Shown: positions 16,232-23,854 of the stretch, piece by piece
How positions within the stretch are numbered: position 1 is the stretch's first letter
How the letters are laid out: every line of letters starts with the position of its first letter
From: a virus
IMG/VR virus record: IMGVR_UViG_3300021440_000072
Coordinates: 1 to 37,329 of that record
Direction: 5' to 3' (one strand)
DNA: 37,329 nt
The notes under the pieces: model-generated
What the model was told of the DNA's origin: nothing
The model's input: the letters and a program-made list of their open reading frames with translations, nothing else
The model's database searches: none
Position numbers and translations under genes: made by a program

Positions 16232-17122
16232 ATGAAAATCACAAAGAGCACTGACCCGCAAGAGAAGCCGTCAATCGTCATGATTGTGTACGGTAACGGT
16301 GGCGTCGGGAAGACCACGTTCGCTTCAACCGCACCAAAGCCATTACTGGTTGACTGCGAAAACGGAGCGAAATACTTCGGTCTGCGGGGGATTAAAATGG
16401 ACGTCGCAAAAATTTCTAGCTGGTCAGATATGGAAGGCCTCTTCGACATTGCCAAGAGTGGCGAATACAAAACCATTATCATTGACCCGATTGGTGAACT
16501 TATGGAAAAGCTGAAGCGGTACATGATTACCAAGGGCGACAAAAAGCTCGTTATGGCTGACGGCTCACCGACCATTGCTGGTTGGGGCTGGCTCAAAGAT
16601 ACGATGCGCTCGACGATTAAGATTCTGCGCGACTCAAACGTGAACCTCCTTATTGTGGCGCACGTTGAAGAGAAGCAGGACGAACAGGCACTCGTGAAGC
16701 GTCCGCTCCTTATGACCAAGCTCTCGGACGAGATCATAAACATGGTCGACATTGTGGGCTATATGACCGTCGTGAATGACCCTGAAGCCGGAGAGAAGCG
16801 CATCATCATTGTTGACCCAGCGTCAGACAAGTACATTGCGAAAGACCGCACCGGCCAGCTCGGGAAGGTTATCCCTCCGAACTTCACCGACATCATTGAC
16901 GCGTGTCAAGGGACGAAGACATTTAAGTGGAGTAATGCCGGTGCAAAAACAGCTAAAAAGGGGAAGGCACCAGCAGACGAAGACACCGCTGAACCACCAG
17001 CAGAAGATGCGGTTGCGAAGAAACTGAAGAAAGCAAAGAAGACCAGTGCGAAGAAGAACGTCTCGGAAGACACAGTGGCGTCGGACATTGTGGACGATAA
17101 CATTGCAGACCTCGCGGAATAA
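16232..17122 (+). CDS. Sak4-like RecA-fold ATPase (single-strand annealing recombinase)
   Basis: The 296-residue protein has Walker A GNGGVGKTT at residues 21-29 and Walker B TIIID at 81-85. LLIVAHVEEKQ and KLSDEIINMVDIVGYM follow, as in the phage AAA_24/Sak4 family of Rad51-like ATPases. Sak4 proteins assist single-strand annealing together with phage SSB, and an SSB and a RecB-like nuclease follow at 18230 and 17347. The C-terminal 60 residues are a low-complexity Lys/Ala/Asp tail that probably mediates contacts. Similar AAA_24 proteins are sometimes annotated only as nucleotide-binding proteins. Confidence 0.8.
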   Translation: MKITKSTDPQEKPSIVMIVYGNGGVGKTTFASTAPKPLLVDCENGAKYFGLRGIKMDVAKISSWSDMEGLFDIAKSGEYKTIIIDPIGELMEKLKRYMITKGDKKLVMADGSPTIAGWGWLKDTMRSTIKILRDSNVNLLIVAHVEEKQDEQALVKRPLLMTKLSDEIINMVDIVGYMTVVNDPEAGEKRIIIVDPASDKYIAKDRTGQLGKVIPPNFTDIIDACQGTKTFKWSNAGAKTAKKGKAPADEDTAEPPAEDAVAKKLKKAKKTSAKKNVSEDTVASDIVDDNIADLAE

Positions 17123-17123
17123 T

Positions 17124-17366
17124 ATGGGAATCAAAATCGTAACGGTAGCTGAAGCAGTGAAAACTGCACAACTCTGCGAACAATACCAAGAGGCATACGC
17201 CGAAGTGAAGGGGTTCGCCAACGCAGATTACATTTGCGACAACTCGGGTGTTCCCATTCCAAAGGACACCGAATGCGTCGCCATACTGGTACTTCCAACC
17301 GTCAAACACCACAATTATTCGCACCAACTAAATATGCTCAAAAATTATGTCCACCAAAACACCTAA
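17124..17366 (+). CDS. Small hypothetical protein in the recombination operon
   Basis: An 80-residue frame with its ATG one base after the Sak4-like stop, overlapping the next gene by 20 bases. It begins MGIKIVTVAEAVKTAQL and has a central segment DYICDNSGVPIPKDTECVAI with two cysteines, a possible half zinc site. The translation start is chosen by tight spacing; an upstream frame extension lies wholly inside the previous gene. No function is recognised. Confidence 0.65.
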   Translation: MGIKIVTVAEAVKTAQLCEQYQEAYAEVKGFANADYICDNSGVPIPKDTECVAILVLPTVKHHNYSHQLNMLKNYVHQNT

Positions 17367-18243
17367 AAAGCCGGTTGAAATGGTCTCGTTCTACGGAGGA
17401 CGAGCACTCATTGAAAAGAAGCCGTGGGGTGACCACTTCCGATTCACTATCGACGGCCGGAGCGGAATTTTATCCTGTACTGGTATTACCAAGTACCTCG
17501 ACAAATCCCAAGCTCTGCTCCCGTGGGCAGTCGGACTCGTCGGGACGCACGTCAAATCAACTTTCGAAGCCCGCGCAGGTCAAACGTTCAGCAAAGAGGA
17601 AATCTTCATTGTCGTACAGGAGGCGGTATTGAAGCCAGAAGAAGCAAAAGTGGCCGGAGGGAAGACGGGAGACGCTATCCACGACTACGCTCATGCCTTT
17701 GCCGAAGCTGACATTGCTGGCTACCCACTCCCTGATGTACCAAAGCTGATTGACCTCCCTGACGAAGAGCGTAAAAAGGCTCTCAATGGTATCAGTGCCT
17801 TCCTTGATTTTTACAACAACCACGACGTAAAATTCCTGCAAATGGAGCGACTCGTGTACTACAACTCACTTCTTGCTGGTCATACGCAACCGCATGAACC
17901 AGTTGTCGAATACCTCGGGATTCTCGATTTGCTCGCCCGAGTCGACGGTAAAGTTGGCGTATGGGACTACAAAACCGGCAAGCGTGTGTACGATGAACAG
18001 CGGTTCCAGCTTTCGGGGTACGTGAAGTGTGTCAACTCGGACGAGTCTCACCCTGAAATGCACTGTGAAGAGTCTGGCGTGCTCTCCTTCAATAAAGAGA
18101 CCGGCGAACTGGTTGTGTGTCGGGTCTCTCTCGAAGAGAGTGCCAAGGATTTCACTGCCTTCAAAGGACTCCACGCTGTTGCCGAACGAGTGAAGCAATT
18201 AGAAACCGAACGCGTTAAATCAAAGAAAAATGAACTACAGTAA
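17347..18243 (+). CDS. PD-(D/E)XK nuclease of the RecB/Cas4 type
   Basis: The 298-residue protein shows the full motif set of RecB-family nucleases: a GxxIH motif at about 108-112 (GDAIHDYAHAF), E167 in FLQMERLV, D194 in GILDLLARVDG, D207-x-K209 in VWDYKTGKR, and QLSGY at 221-225. Such enzymes degrade DNA ends. Together with the Sak4-like ATPase and SSB it probably makes single strands for annealing recombination or helps mature concatemers. It overlaps the SSB gene by 14 bases. No Cas4-type cysteine cluster is seen. Confidence 0.8.
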   Translation: MSTKTPKKPVEMVSFYGGRALIEKKPWGDHFRFTIDGRSGILSCTGITKYLDKSQALLPWAVGLVGTHVKSTFEARAGQTFSKEEIFIVVQEAVLKPEEAKVAGGKTGDAIHDYAHAFAEADIAGYPLPDVPKLIDLPDEERKKALNGISAFLDFYNNHDVKFLQMERLVYYNSLLAGHTQPHEPVVEYLGILDLLARVDGKVGVWDYKTGKRVYDEQRFQLSGYVKCVNSDESHPEMHCEESGVLSFNKETGELVVCRVSLEESAKDFTAFKGLHAVAERVKQLETERVKSKKNELQ

Positions 18244-18700
18244 AACTATCCTCGTTGGCCGTGTTGGTCGCGACCCAGAAATGAAGGTAATGCCAAACGG
18301 CAATGCTGTGACAACGTTCTCGATTGCCGTCGGACGCTCATGGAAAGACGAAAATAAAAACGTTCACGAAGAAACCGAATGGAATAATATCGTCTTTTAC
18401 GGAAAGCCCGCTGAAATTTTGGCGCAGTATCTGAAGAAGGGAGCATTGTTACTGGTCGAAGGACGACTCAAAACCCAAACGTGGGAGAAGGACGGAGTAA
18501 AACATTACCGTACAGAAATCGTTGGCGAAGCATTCCAGTTTGCACCGAAGAGTAGCAAAAACGGAGAAGCGGACGATTGGGGAAGCGAAGCGACGCCACC
18601 AAAACGCGACGAATCACCGAACCACCCAGACCCAAAGAAGCGCAGTGTATTACCAGAGTATTCTCCCGAGGATATTAACCCAGAAGATATTCCATTCTAG
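18230..18700 (+). CDS. ssb: Single-stranded DNA-binding protein
   Basis: A 156-residue canonical bacterial-type SSB. The OB fold is clear: MNYSKTILVGRVGRDPEM, TTFSIAVGRSW, TEWNNIVFYGKPAEILAQYL and KGALLLVEGRLKTQTWEKDG. A flexible linker (about 108-142) leads to the acidic tip EDINPEDIPF, the conserved docking peptide for SSB partners. It coats single strands during replication and recombination, and the tip may recruit host proteins. It overlaps the nuclease gene by 14 bases, consistent with translational coupling. Confidence 0.93.
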   Translation: MNYSKTILVGRVGRDPEMKVMPNGNAVTTFSIAVGRSWKDENKNVHEETEWNNIVFYGKPAEILAQYLKKGALLLVEGRLKTQTWEKDGVKHYRTEIVGEAFQFAPKSSKNGEADDWGSEATPPKRDESPNHPDPKKRSVLPEYSPEDINPEDIPF

Positions 18701-18702
18701 CT

Positions 18703-18897
18703 ATGCAACCACCACTTATAATCGACGGAGTTCGATGTGAAGACGAACAGGCAGTCCGCGACTACGCATTCAATTACGTAAAACAAGGATTCAAACAGGA
18801 TTTCCGGCTCGCGGCCGGAGCATACAAACTCCCCTTCATTCAGTTGGTCGAACTGCTTGATACTACTGGCCACGAGATCATGCAAGCAGGGATATGA
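18703..18897 (+). CDS. Small helical hypothetical protein
   Basis: A 64-residue protein starting two bases after the SSB stop and ending in an ATGA overlap with the next gene. It begins MQPPLIIDGVRCEDEQAV and ends with AYKLPFIQLVELLDTTGHEI, which could be a small helix-turn-helix-like domain, but no clear match is seen. The coupling to SSB suggests an early DNA-metabolism role. Confidence 0.65.
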   Translation: MQPPLIIDGVRCEDEQAVRDYAFNYVKQGFKQDFRLAAGAYKLPFIQLVELLDTTGHEIMQAGI

Positions 18898-19346
18898 ACG
18901 CATATCTCCGCCAGTGTCCAGAGTGTAGAATAATTACAGATTCTGCGGGGAAGCGTATACCTTCGATTGTCGTACTAAAAAGTGTTCCGCAGATAAAGTG
19001 TTTACACGACTGCATGAAAAAACACGTCGTCGACCACAAAAAAATGCAAGAGGTGACTGAAGACGGAATCAAACGAAGTTTCGAAAATGCTCATGAAGAA
19101 TGGCGAGCGATGGCACTCCACCACCTTCACCAGCTTTGTATTTCAAAAGAAACATTTACGGTCAACGACCTTCGTGACATTGTCAGAAGTTCTCCCCTAA
19201 AAACTCATGATAACCGTGCAATGGGAGGGGTCATAGTGACGGGGAAGAAAAATGGTTGGCTCGCTCCGACTGGTGAAAGTATTCCGAGCGTGATTGGTCA
19301 CAAAGTTCATATTCAAATTTGGAAGTCATTGATTTACAAACAATGA
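18894..19346 (+). CDS. Winged-helix phage protein with N-terminal cysteine cluster
   Basis: The 150-residue protein has an N-terminal CPEC pair (8, 11) and two later cysteines in IKCLHDC, a probable zinc site. Residues about 78-148 resemble a winged-helix domain common in phage recombination clusters: HHLHQLCISKETFTVNDLRD, then AMGGVIVTGKKNGWLAPTGE and IQIWKSLI at the end. It probably binds DNA. It sits between SSB and two nuclease genes, and its stop overlaps the next ATG by four bases. Confidence 0.65.
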   Translation: MNAYLRQCPECRIITDSAGKRIPSIVVLKSVPQIKCLHDCMKKHVVDHKKMQEVTEDGIKRSFENAHEEWRAMALHHLHQLCISKETFTVNDLRDIVRSSPLKTHDNRAMGGVIVTGKKNGWLAPTGESIPSVIGHKVHIQIWKSLIYKQ

Positions 19347-19672
19347 ACCACATTCCAAAGGCGCTTAATGATGAACTGAACGACGACCCATTTTACACAC
19401 GATGCGTCCTAGGGAGACTAGGTGGTTGCGGGGGACGAATCGAGCGACATCATGCACTGATATTCGCCGGTCGTCAGCTACAAAAGAAATTCTGCATTCT
19501 ACCGACATGCCACGAGCATCACATGCTGGCCAACCGGAAGGATATAAAAGAACGGTTCGATTGGGTTCTCCTCAATCGAGCCACCGACGATGAACTGAAG
19601 GAAATCTCAAAGGCAAAGGACTATATTCGTGAGAGGTCGCGTCTCAATAACATTTATGGGCAATGGACTTAA
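19343..19672 (+). CDS. HNH-type endonuclease-like protein
   Basis: The 109-residue protein has C21 and C29 (CVLGRLGGCGGR), the double histidine ERHHALIFAG (36-37), and ILPTCHEHHMLAN at 53-63, which fit a zinc-stabilised HNH/beta-beta-alpha metal fold. Such enzymes nick or cut DNA and in phages can resolve recombination intermediates or aid packaging. I chose the ATG at 19343, which forms an ATGA overlap with the previous stop; an upstream ATG at 19319 would add eight residues. Confidence 0.7.
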   Translation: MNHIPKALNDELNDDPFYTRCVLGRLGGCGGRIERHHALIFAGRQLQKKFCILPTCHEHHMLANRKDIKERFDWVLLNRATDDELKEISKAKDYIRERSRLNNIYGQWT

Positions 19673-19995
19673 AAGAAAAAGAAAGTGACATACAAAACAC
19701 AATTTGCGAGTACCTTGAAACGAGGCGACGGTGTTTCTTCCGACTTAACAACATACCGGCATTCGACCGGAAAGCAGGGGGCGGAATCACGATGCGTCGA
19801 CTCCCCAAGTACACGCCGAAGGGACTCCCCGACATTGTCGTTATTGCAGGTGGGGCATTTATAGGCCTCGAAGTGAAGACGAAAATTGGTAAACAGTCGA
19901 AGGAGCAGAAGGAATTCGAAGCACTTATTAAAAAACACTCTGGTCAGTATCACGTCGTGCGGAGTGTCGAGGACGTAATCGCAATTGGTCTATGA
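19663..19995 (+). CDS. VRR-NUC domain endonuclease
   Basis: The 110-residue protein is a stand-alone VRR-NUC nuclease: the N-terminal helix carries ESDIQNTICEYLETR, followed by KGLPDIVVI with D57, GLEVKTKIGKQS with E70 and K72, and KEQKEFEALIKKHSGQYHVV at the end. These are the catalytic positions of the PD-(D/E)XK fold. VRR-NUC enzymes in phages are thought to cut branched or flapped DNA during recombination. It overlaps its upstream neighbour by 10 bases and its downstream one by four. Confidence 0.85.
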   Translation: MDLKEKESDIQNTICEYLETRRRCFFRLNNIPAFDRKAGGGITMRRLPKYTPKGLPDIVVIAGGAFIGLEVKTKIGKQSKEQKEFEALIKKHSGQYHVVRSVEDVIAIGL

Positions 19996-20351
19996 AAGAA
20001 ATAGACATTAGTAATATACTTTTCAGTCGACTCGAATCATGCGGTGCGATTAAATGGCACAAAAACGCAAACCATTCGTTTTACCTCAAATTCAGAGACG
20101 TTCGCCTTGGAAGCATTCGAATTGCGAACCATAGAGGGCGGGAACGGTATCACTACACGTACGAAATCTTTGTAAAAGACAAAGATATTGAACAAAAAAT
20201 TGAAGAAATCGTGGAGTCCGTGACCATGAAAGCCAGGTATATCAATGGATTTGACCCAGAAAAATTCATTGTATTCGACCGAGAAACTCGTCAGTACATT
20301 GAGGTCGATAATTTCACGGAGTATAAAAATCGTATTCTTAAAAAACAATAA
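19992..20351 (+). CDS. Conserved phage hypothetical protein
   Basis: A 119-residue protein with SFYLKFRDVRLGSIRIANH followed by GRERYHYTYEIFV, a phrase I recognise from uncharacterised phage proteins in which a beta-rich N-terminal half reads like a DNA- or protein-binding sheet. The C-terminal half is helical and charged. It lies inside the nuclease cluster with overlapping starts and stops. No function is known to me. Confidence 0.7.
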   Translation: MKEIDISNILFSRLESCGAIKWHKNANHSFYLKFRDVRLGSIRIANHRGRERYHYTYEIFVKDKDIEQKIEEIVESVTMKARYINGFDPEKFIVFDRETRQYIEVDNFTEYKNRILKKQ

Positions 20352-20758
20352 TGAAAATCTCACGTAAAAAACCGCCACACTTTTGGCTCATGAAGTTACT
20401 CTACAAATGCGATTGGGGAAACACCGCATTCGGATTCGGCGATAAAATTTACGCCAAGTACACCCTTCCTGTTGACCTCATTACGCACGAGAATACCCAC
20501 TGCGAACAGCAACGATTCTCGTACCTACTGGCATGGGTGTGGCTGGCTAGATACATTGTCTCGCGCTCATTCCGCTACCGTATGGAACTGGAGGCGTACC
20601 AGAATCAGTTCGCCCACTACAGCGCAATCAATCCCCACCAGAAGTACCTCTTCCTCGATCGCATAGCAAAAGATTTGTCTGGAGAAATGTACGGTAATCT
20701 CGTAACGTACGCCGAGGCTCGCGAGAAAATTCAACATGGCCGAAAAACTAAAAAATAA
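20351..20758 (+). CDS. Zincin-like protein with HExxH motif
   Basis: The 135-residue protein has HENTH at residues 46-50 (VDLITHENTHCEQQ) and, about 30 residues later, FRYRMELEAYQNQ with glutamates at 79 and 81. This is the His-Glu-His plus distal Glu arrangement of zinc metallopeptidases. A hydrophobic aromatic helix (YLLAWVWLARYIV) lies between and could associate with membrane. Small zincin-like proteins of this kind occur in many phages with no known substrate. It shares a one-base overlap with the upstream stop. Confidence 0.6.
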   Translation: MKISRKKPPHFWLMKLLYKCDWGNTAFGFGDKIYAKYTLPVDLITHENTHCEQQRFSYLLAWVWLARYIVSRSFRYRMELEAYQNQFAHYSAINPHQKYLFLDRIAKDLSGEMYGNLVTYAEAREKIQHGRKTKK

Positions 20759-21224
20759 AAAGAAACAGAAGCACACGCGCACGCAACGTAAATTCGCGCC
20801 TGAAGTCGTCGAGACCAAAGACTTCAGCGGGAAAATTGTCGAGGGTGACGGAGCAAATAAAAAACTTCAAATTTCGGCGCCAGTCTGGTACCAGCACCAA
20901 TTGAATAAGTTCAAAGTTGGGGAGACGGTAACCATCTACATTAGCTCACGTCGACCAAAACGGTCACTCGCGCAGAACGCCTACTATTGGGGAGTGTACC
21001 TCCCGCTCATTGGCAAAGAGACCGGCGAGCACGATATTGAAGCGTTGCACAAACTCTTCACCGGTAAGTTCCTATCAAGCGGAATCAAACACGTGCTCGG
21101 GCAACCGGTACGAATGACGCGGTCGAGTGCCAGTCTCTCAAAGAGCGACTTCACCGAATACATTATGTCAATTGAAGCCTTGACGGGTATCATGGCACCA
21201 CCAACCGATAACTACTACGACTAG
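20736..21224 (+). CDS. ninB: NinB-like recombination protein
   Basis: The 162-residue protein contains the NinB signature RPKRSLAQNAYYWGVYLPLI followed by GEHDIEALHKLFTGKFL and SASLSKSDFTEYIMSIEAL. Lambda NinB (Orf) is a recombination mediator that works with SSB and can replace host RecFOR functions. The first 25 residues are a Lys/Arg-rich extension that may bind nucleic acid. It closes the recombination module and overlaps the zincin gene by 23 bases. Confidence 0.85.
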   Translation: MAEKLKNKKKQKHTRTQRKFAPEVVETKDFSGKIVEGDGANKKLQISAPVWYQHQLNKFKVGETVTIYISSRRPKRSLAQNAYYWGVYLPLIGKETGEHDIEALHKLFTGKFLSSGIKHVLGQPVRMTRSSASLSKSDFTEYIMSIEALTGIMAPPTDNYYD

Positions 21225-21281
21225 CAAGAATCCACCAAGTTATCCCCAAACGAGACCAGTGCAAAACACCTCATTCAATAG

Positions 21282-21287
21282 TAAAAT
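21282..21287 (+). promoter_or_regulatory. Weak -10-like element after the recombination module
   Basis: TAAAAT lies in the only sizeable gap of this block (21225-21307), 20 bases before the ATG at 21308. No good -35 or Shine-Dalgarno motif is seen. Confidence 0.3.
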
Positions 21288-21307
21288 AAAGGCATAACCA
21301 ATCAATC

Positions 21308-21778
21308 ATGCAAAACATATTTCAATTCGCCATGCACTTACTCTTCGGACGTCGCTGGCACATCTTCGACCTGAAGCAAGGGTACCGAGCCACCATCTAT
21401 ATCAACGACATGGAAGTGGCCATGAACGAGCAACGGGTCAACGATGTTGAAGACCGAAAGGTACAGATGCAAGCAGAACTGAAGGCTCTCGAAAACCGAG
21501 CACCACTCACCGATGAACAGTACCGCGCACTTCAGACTGACCCTTCAGTCGAACTCACGGGCAAGGAATTGTACGAACACAAAAAGAAAATCGACGGTGA
21601 ACGTGCAGAACAGGTCACCGCTATGCGGAACCGGTTGAAGCAAATGGACGACGAGGCGGCGAGTGCCTTCGGGGAACTCCAGAAGGCGTACGCAATCGCG
21701 TACCAGAACCGAGTGAAATACGACTTTATTAGAACCTATAAACCAACAAAGGAATCGTATGCCGACCAAAACAAGTAA
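21308..21778 (+). CDS. Coiled-coil hypothetical protein
   Basis: A 156-residue protein with a short N-terminal beta-like part (RRWHIFDLKQGYRATIYIND). It continues with long charged helices, RKVQMQAELKALENRAP and GERAEQVTAMRNRLKQM, separated by LTDEQYRALQTD. It overlaps the next gene by 20 bases; the next protein also pairs beta strands with coiled coil, suggesting the two may interact. No family is recognised. Confidence 0.65.
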   Translation: MQNIFQFAMHLLFGRRWHIFDLKQGYRATIYINDMEVAMNEQRVNDVEDRKVQMQAELKALENRAPLTDEQYRALQTDPSVELTGKELYEHKKKIDGERAEQVTAMRNRLKQMDDEAASAFGELQKAYAIAYQNRVKYDFIRTYKPTKESYADQNK

Positions 21779-22274
21779 AAAAGCAGACCTGATTGACGAG
21801 TCCGCTATTATCGCCACCACCACGTTTGAACTGAAGAAGTTCGAAATGAAAGGTGACGACCTTCAGTGGCGCATGAAGCTCGAACTGAAAACCCGCCTGA
21901 ACCACACGTTCCGCGAGTACAACGTTCGCTTCAGTGTGAACGAAAAGCCGTTCGAGATTCGCATTGAAGACCTCGAACGGCGCAAGCAGATGATTCAGGA
22001 CGAAGTGCAAATGGCCATTGACGACGGCAGTCCGGCGTCGAACCGCAAGCAACAAATCAAAAACATTGATTTGGAAATCGACCAAGTGCGAGCCGAACTG
22101 GAGCAGATGATTGCCGACCTTCCGGTAATGTCCTTCGATGGCGTCATTGAGAAGCTAGAGTACAAGTACGGAGACACTGTCGTCACGATGATGTTCCCGT
22201 CTGAAGCTCTCGCTGAACTGAACACCCAGCGCGGAATGTTGCCCCATTACAAGATTGAGTTAATTCGAGAATAA
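21759..22274 (+). CDS. Hypothetical protein, beta domain split by a coiled coil
   Basis: The 171-residue protein has beta-rich ends (ATTTFELKKFEMKGDDLQW and GVIEKLEYKYGDTVVTMMF) around a helical hairpin (IEDLERRKQMIQDEV, then IKNIDLEIDQVRAELEQMI). This looks like one small beta domain with an inserted coiled-coil hairpin. The start overlaps the previous gene. No catalytic motif is seen. Confidence 0.65.
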   Translation: MPTKTSKKADLIDESAIIATTTFELKKFEMKGDDLQWRMKLELKTRLNHTFREYNVRFSVNEKPFEIRIEDLERRKQMIQDEVQMAIDDGSPASNRKQQIKNIDLEIDQVRAELEQMIADLPVMSFDGVIEKLEYKYGDTVVTMMFPSEALAELNTQRGMLPHYKIELIRE

Positions 22275-22279
22275 ATTTT

Positions 22280-22675
22280 ATGATTACCACCATTTCAATT
22301 GTTGTACTCTTCCTCCTCGCGGGGTATCTCTTGATTCGTTTGGATATTGTAGAGAAACGAGTTGAAGAAGACGTCATGTACCACCACCGGAATTTGAAAT
22401 CAAACGAAGACCGACTCAATGCTCGACTCGAAGGTTTCGCGAAAAGCATTGACTCTTTGAATCGAAGAGTAACCGACGGATACAAAGACACCTTGGATAT
22501 GTTCAGCGACGTCCGTAAAATACTAAACGAACTCGCAAACATTGCTGGCTATGAAGTAACCGTCGGACGAGTACAGCACCCAGATCACACAACTTGCGGG
22601 TGTAACCGTACCCGAGAGACTCTCGTACTGAAGCCAAAAGTCGCGAAGAAAGTAGCCGTAAAACGTCGACGTTAA
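22280..22675 (+). CDS. Membrane-anchored coiled-coil protein
   Basis: The 131-residue protein has an N-terminal transmembrane helix (ISIVVLFLLAGYLLIRL, residues 5-21), a helical region (about 30-95), a CGC motif in HTTCGCNRT, and a strongly basic C-terminus (KKVAVKRRR). Membrane tethering with a basic tail could place it at the membrane with nucleic acid or acidic proteins bound; that is inference. It lies among accessory genes far from the lysis cassette. Confidence 0.65.
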   Translation: MITTISIVVLFLLAGYLLIRLDIVEKRVEEDVMYHHRNLKSNEDRLNARLEGFAKSIDSLNRRVTDGYKDTLDMFSDVRKILNELANIAGYEVTVGRVQHPDHTTCGCNRTRETLVLKPKVAKKVAVKRRR

Positions 22676-22679
22676 TTCC

Positions 22680-22853
22680 ATGCCAACCTTCATTTTCCAA
22701 CCAAAAGACGAACACACTCTCTGCCCGTACGGTATCTGTGACGGCTCTGGAGTAGTTTCAACTGACGAAGACGACGGTGAAGGTCACACTATGCGAGGAG
22801 TCGGCGAACGTCCATGCCTTTGTAACCCAGTAAAAAGTAATGGAGTGGAATAA
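22680..22853 (+). CDS. DnaJ-type zinc-finger mini-protein
   Basis: A 57-residue frame, with ATG four bases after the previous stop and a 14-base overlap with the next gene. It contains CPYGICDGSGVV and, 22 residues later, RPCLCN, so it carries the CxGxG-like halves of a DnaJ-type zinc finger without a J domain. Short proteins of this type are frequent in phage accessory regions and probably act through protein or RNA contacts. Confidence 0.6.
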   Translation: MPTFIFQPKDEHTLCPYGICDGSGVVSTDEDDGEGHTMRGVGERPCLCNPVKSNGVE

Positions 22854-23082
22854 CCTCAAAAATCTTCGTTGCCCGAAATGCAACGCCAAACTAGTCGAAG
22901 CCCACCACGGCCTCGGCTATGTTTGTTCTATGAAGGAGACCATTGTGCCCTGTCTCTTCAGTATCTCGTACGAACGATTCCAAGAGATTGTGAAAAACAT
23001 TTACCAGCCCCGTCCGAGCCACCCCAATCGCGTCAGAATAATCAGCGAAGAGGAGAACCAACGGGAATTAAACAACCTATAG
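22840..23082 (+). CDS. Zinc-ribbon small protein
   Basis: An 80-residue protein beginning MEWNNLKNLRCPKCNAKLVE. A CPKC knuckle is followed by YVCSMKETIVPCLFSISY, giving a probable four-cysteine zinc site. The rest is helical (ERFQEIVKNIY) and ends NQRELNNL. It overlaps the upstream mini-protein by 14 bases, so these zinc proteins are co-translated. The target is unknown. Confidence 0.65.
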   Translation: MEWNNLKNLRCPKCNAKLVEAHHGLGYVCSMKETIVPCLFSISYERFQEIVKNIYQPRPSHPNRVRIISEEENQRELNNL

Positions 23083-23084
23083 CC

Positions 23085-23366
23085 ATGCAAACAAACTACA
23101 CCGGAGTAATGGAGATACTCACCTGTCCACATGAAGGGTGTCACTGCCTATTCGGGATAGACTCACTAGTGGTCAGTCGTCTCCGAGATTCAAAGGAAAC
23201 GTTCTACTGTACATTTGGTCACTCCCAGTCATTCCGAGGAACTCCAGAAATCGACAAACTGAAGAAGGAACTCGAAGCGAAGACGTCACTGATTACCGCG
23301 CTGACTGGTGAGATTCAAACACTGAAGGAGAAACCAAAGCGCACACGACAGAAGAAGGTAGTATAA
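23085..23366 (+). CDS. Zinc-binding protein with coiled-coil tail
   Basis: The 93-residue protein carries CPHEGCHCLFGIDSLVVSRL, followed by ETFYCTFGHSQSFRG, a phrase I know from many phage proteins where paired Cys and a Cys/His bind zinc. Residues 58-85 form a coiled coil (EIDKLKKELEAKTSLITAL). The C-terminus is basic (PKRTRQKKVV). I start it at 23085, two bases after the previous stop; a longer frame upstream overlaps the whole previous gene and is rejected. Confidence 0.7.
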   Translation: MQTNYTGVMEILTCPHEGCHCLFGIDSLVVSRLRDSKETFYCTFGHSQSFRGTPEIDKLKKELEAKTSLITALTGEIQTLKEKPKRTRQKKVV

Positions 23367-23367
23367 T
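23362..23367 (+). promoter_or_regulatory. Leaderless -10 promoter of the small terminase gene
   Basis: TATAAT is followed after seven bases by the ATG at 23375, so transcription would start at or within one or two bases of the start codon. It overlaps the stop of the previous gene. No Shine-Dalgarno motif is possible on this transcript. Confidence 0.65.
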
Positions 23368-23374
23368 ATCGTTA

Positions 23375-23854
23375 ATGGCAACCACTAAAAAAGAAAAAGA
23401 CGAATACACTGCTCTCCTTCAGAAGATGAAGCCAGCACAGATTCGCTTTGTTACTCTCTACCTCGGAGGAGAAGACGGAAAGTGTTTCAACAACGCAACA
23501 CTGGCATACATTCGAGCATTCGATATTCAATGTCGTACAACCAAAGATGCAAAAGGAGAATACGACAAGAAGTATTTGTCCGCAAAACAGATGGGTTATG
23601 CTCTATTGACTAAAGTTGACATTCAACGTCTGAAACACAACATGCTACTGGAGCAGGGATTCAAGCCAGAGAATATCAAAAAGCGATACGCAGAACTGGC
23701 CAATCAAAACAAAAACCTTCCCATTGCTCTTACTGCTACAGATCGTATGGCGAAGATTGCCGGAGTAATCGCAGACGACCCGACCAAGGTAGATATTCCA
23801 CAACTCACCGAATTGACCGAGCACATTAAAAACATTCTCACACCCAAGCGATAA
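23375..23854 (+). CDS. terS: Small terminase subunit
   Basis: The 159-residue protein has the plan of phage small terminases. An N-terminal helix-turn-helix (PAQIRFVTLYLGGEDGKC, FNNATLAYIRAFDI, KQMGYALLTKVDIQRL) is followed by helical KPENIKKRYAELANQNK and a segment ALTATDRMAKIAGVI typical of Terminase_2-like proteins. It would recognise phage DNA for packaging. It is unusual in lying about 4.8 kb upstream of the large subunit at 28632, with accessory and RNA genes between. Confidence 0.75.
   Translation: MATTKKEKDEYTALLQKMKPAQIRFVTLYLGGEDGKCFNNATLAYIRAFDIQCRTTKDAKGEYDKKYLSAKQMGYALLTKVDIQRLKHNMLLEQGFKPENIKKRYAELANQNKNLPIALTATDRMAKIAGVIADDPTKVDIPQLTELTEHIKNILTPKR

Noticed and set aside
21236-21246. 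DnaA box-like TTATCCCCA in the gap after NinB
   Set aside because: A single copy with a mismatch to the consensus TTATNCACA and no other origin features; the iterons at 14352 are a better candidate.
22869-23366. A 165-residue gene starting at 22869
   Set aside because: Its first half overlaps the whole zinc-ribbon gene at 22840 in another frame; the ATG at 23085, two bases after that gene's stop, is the better start.
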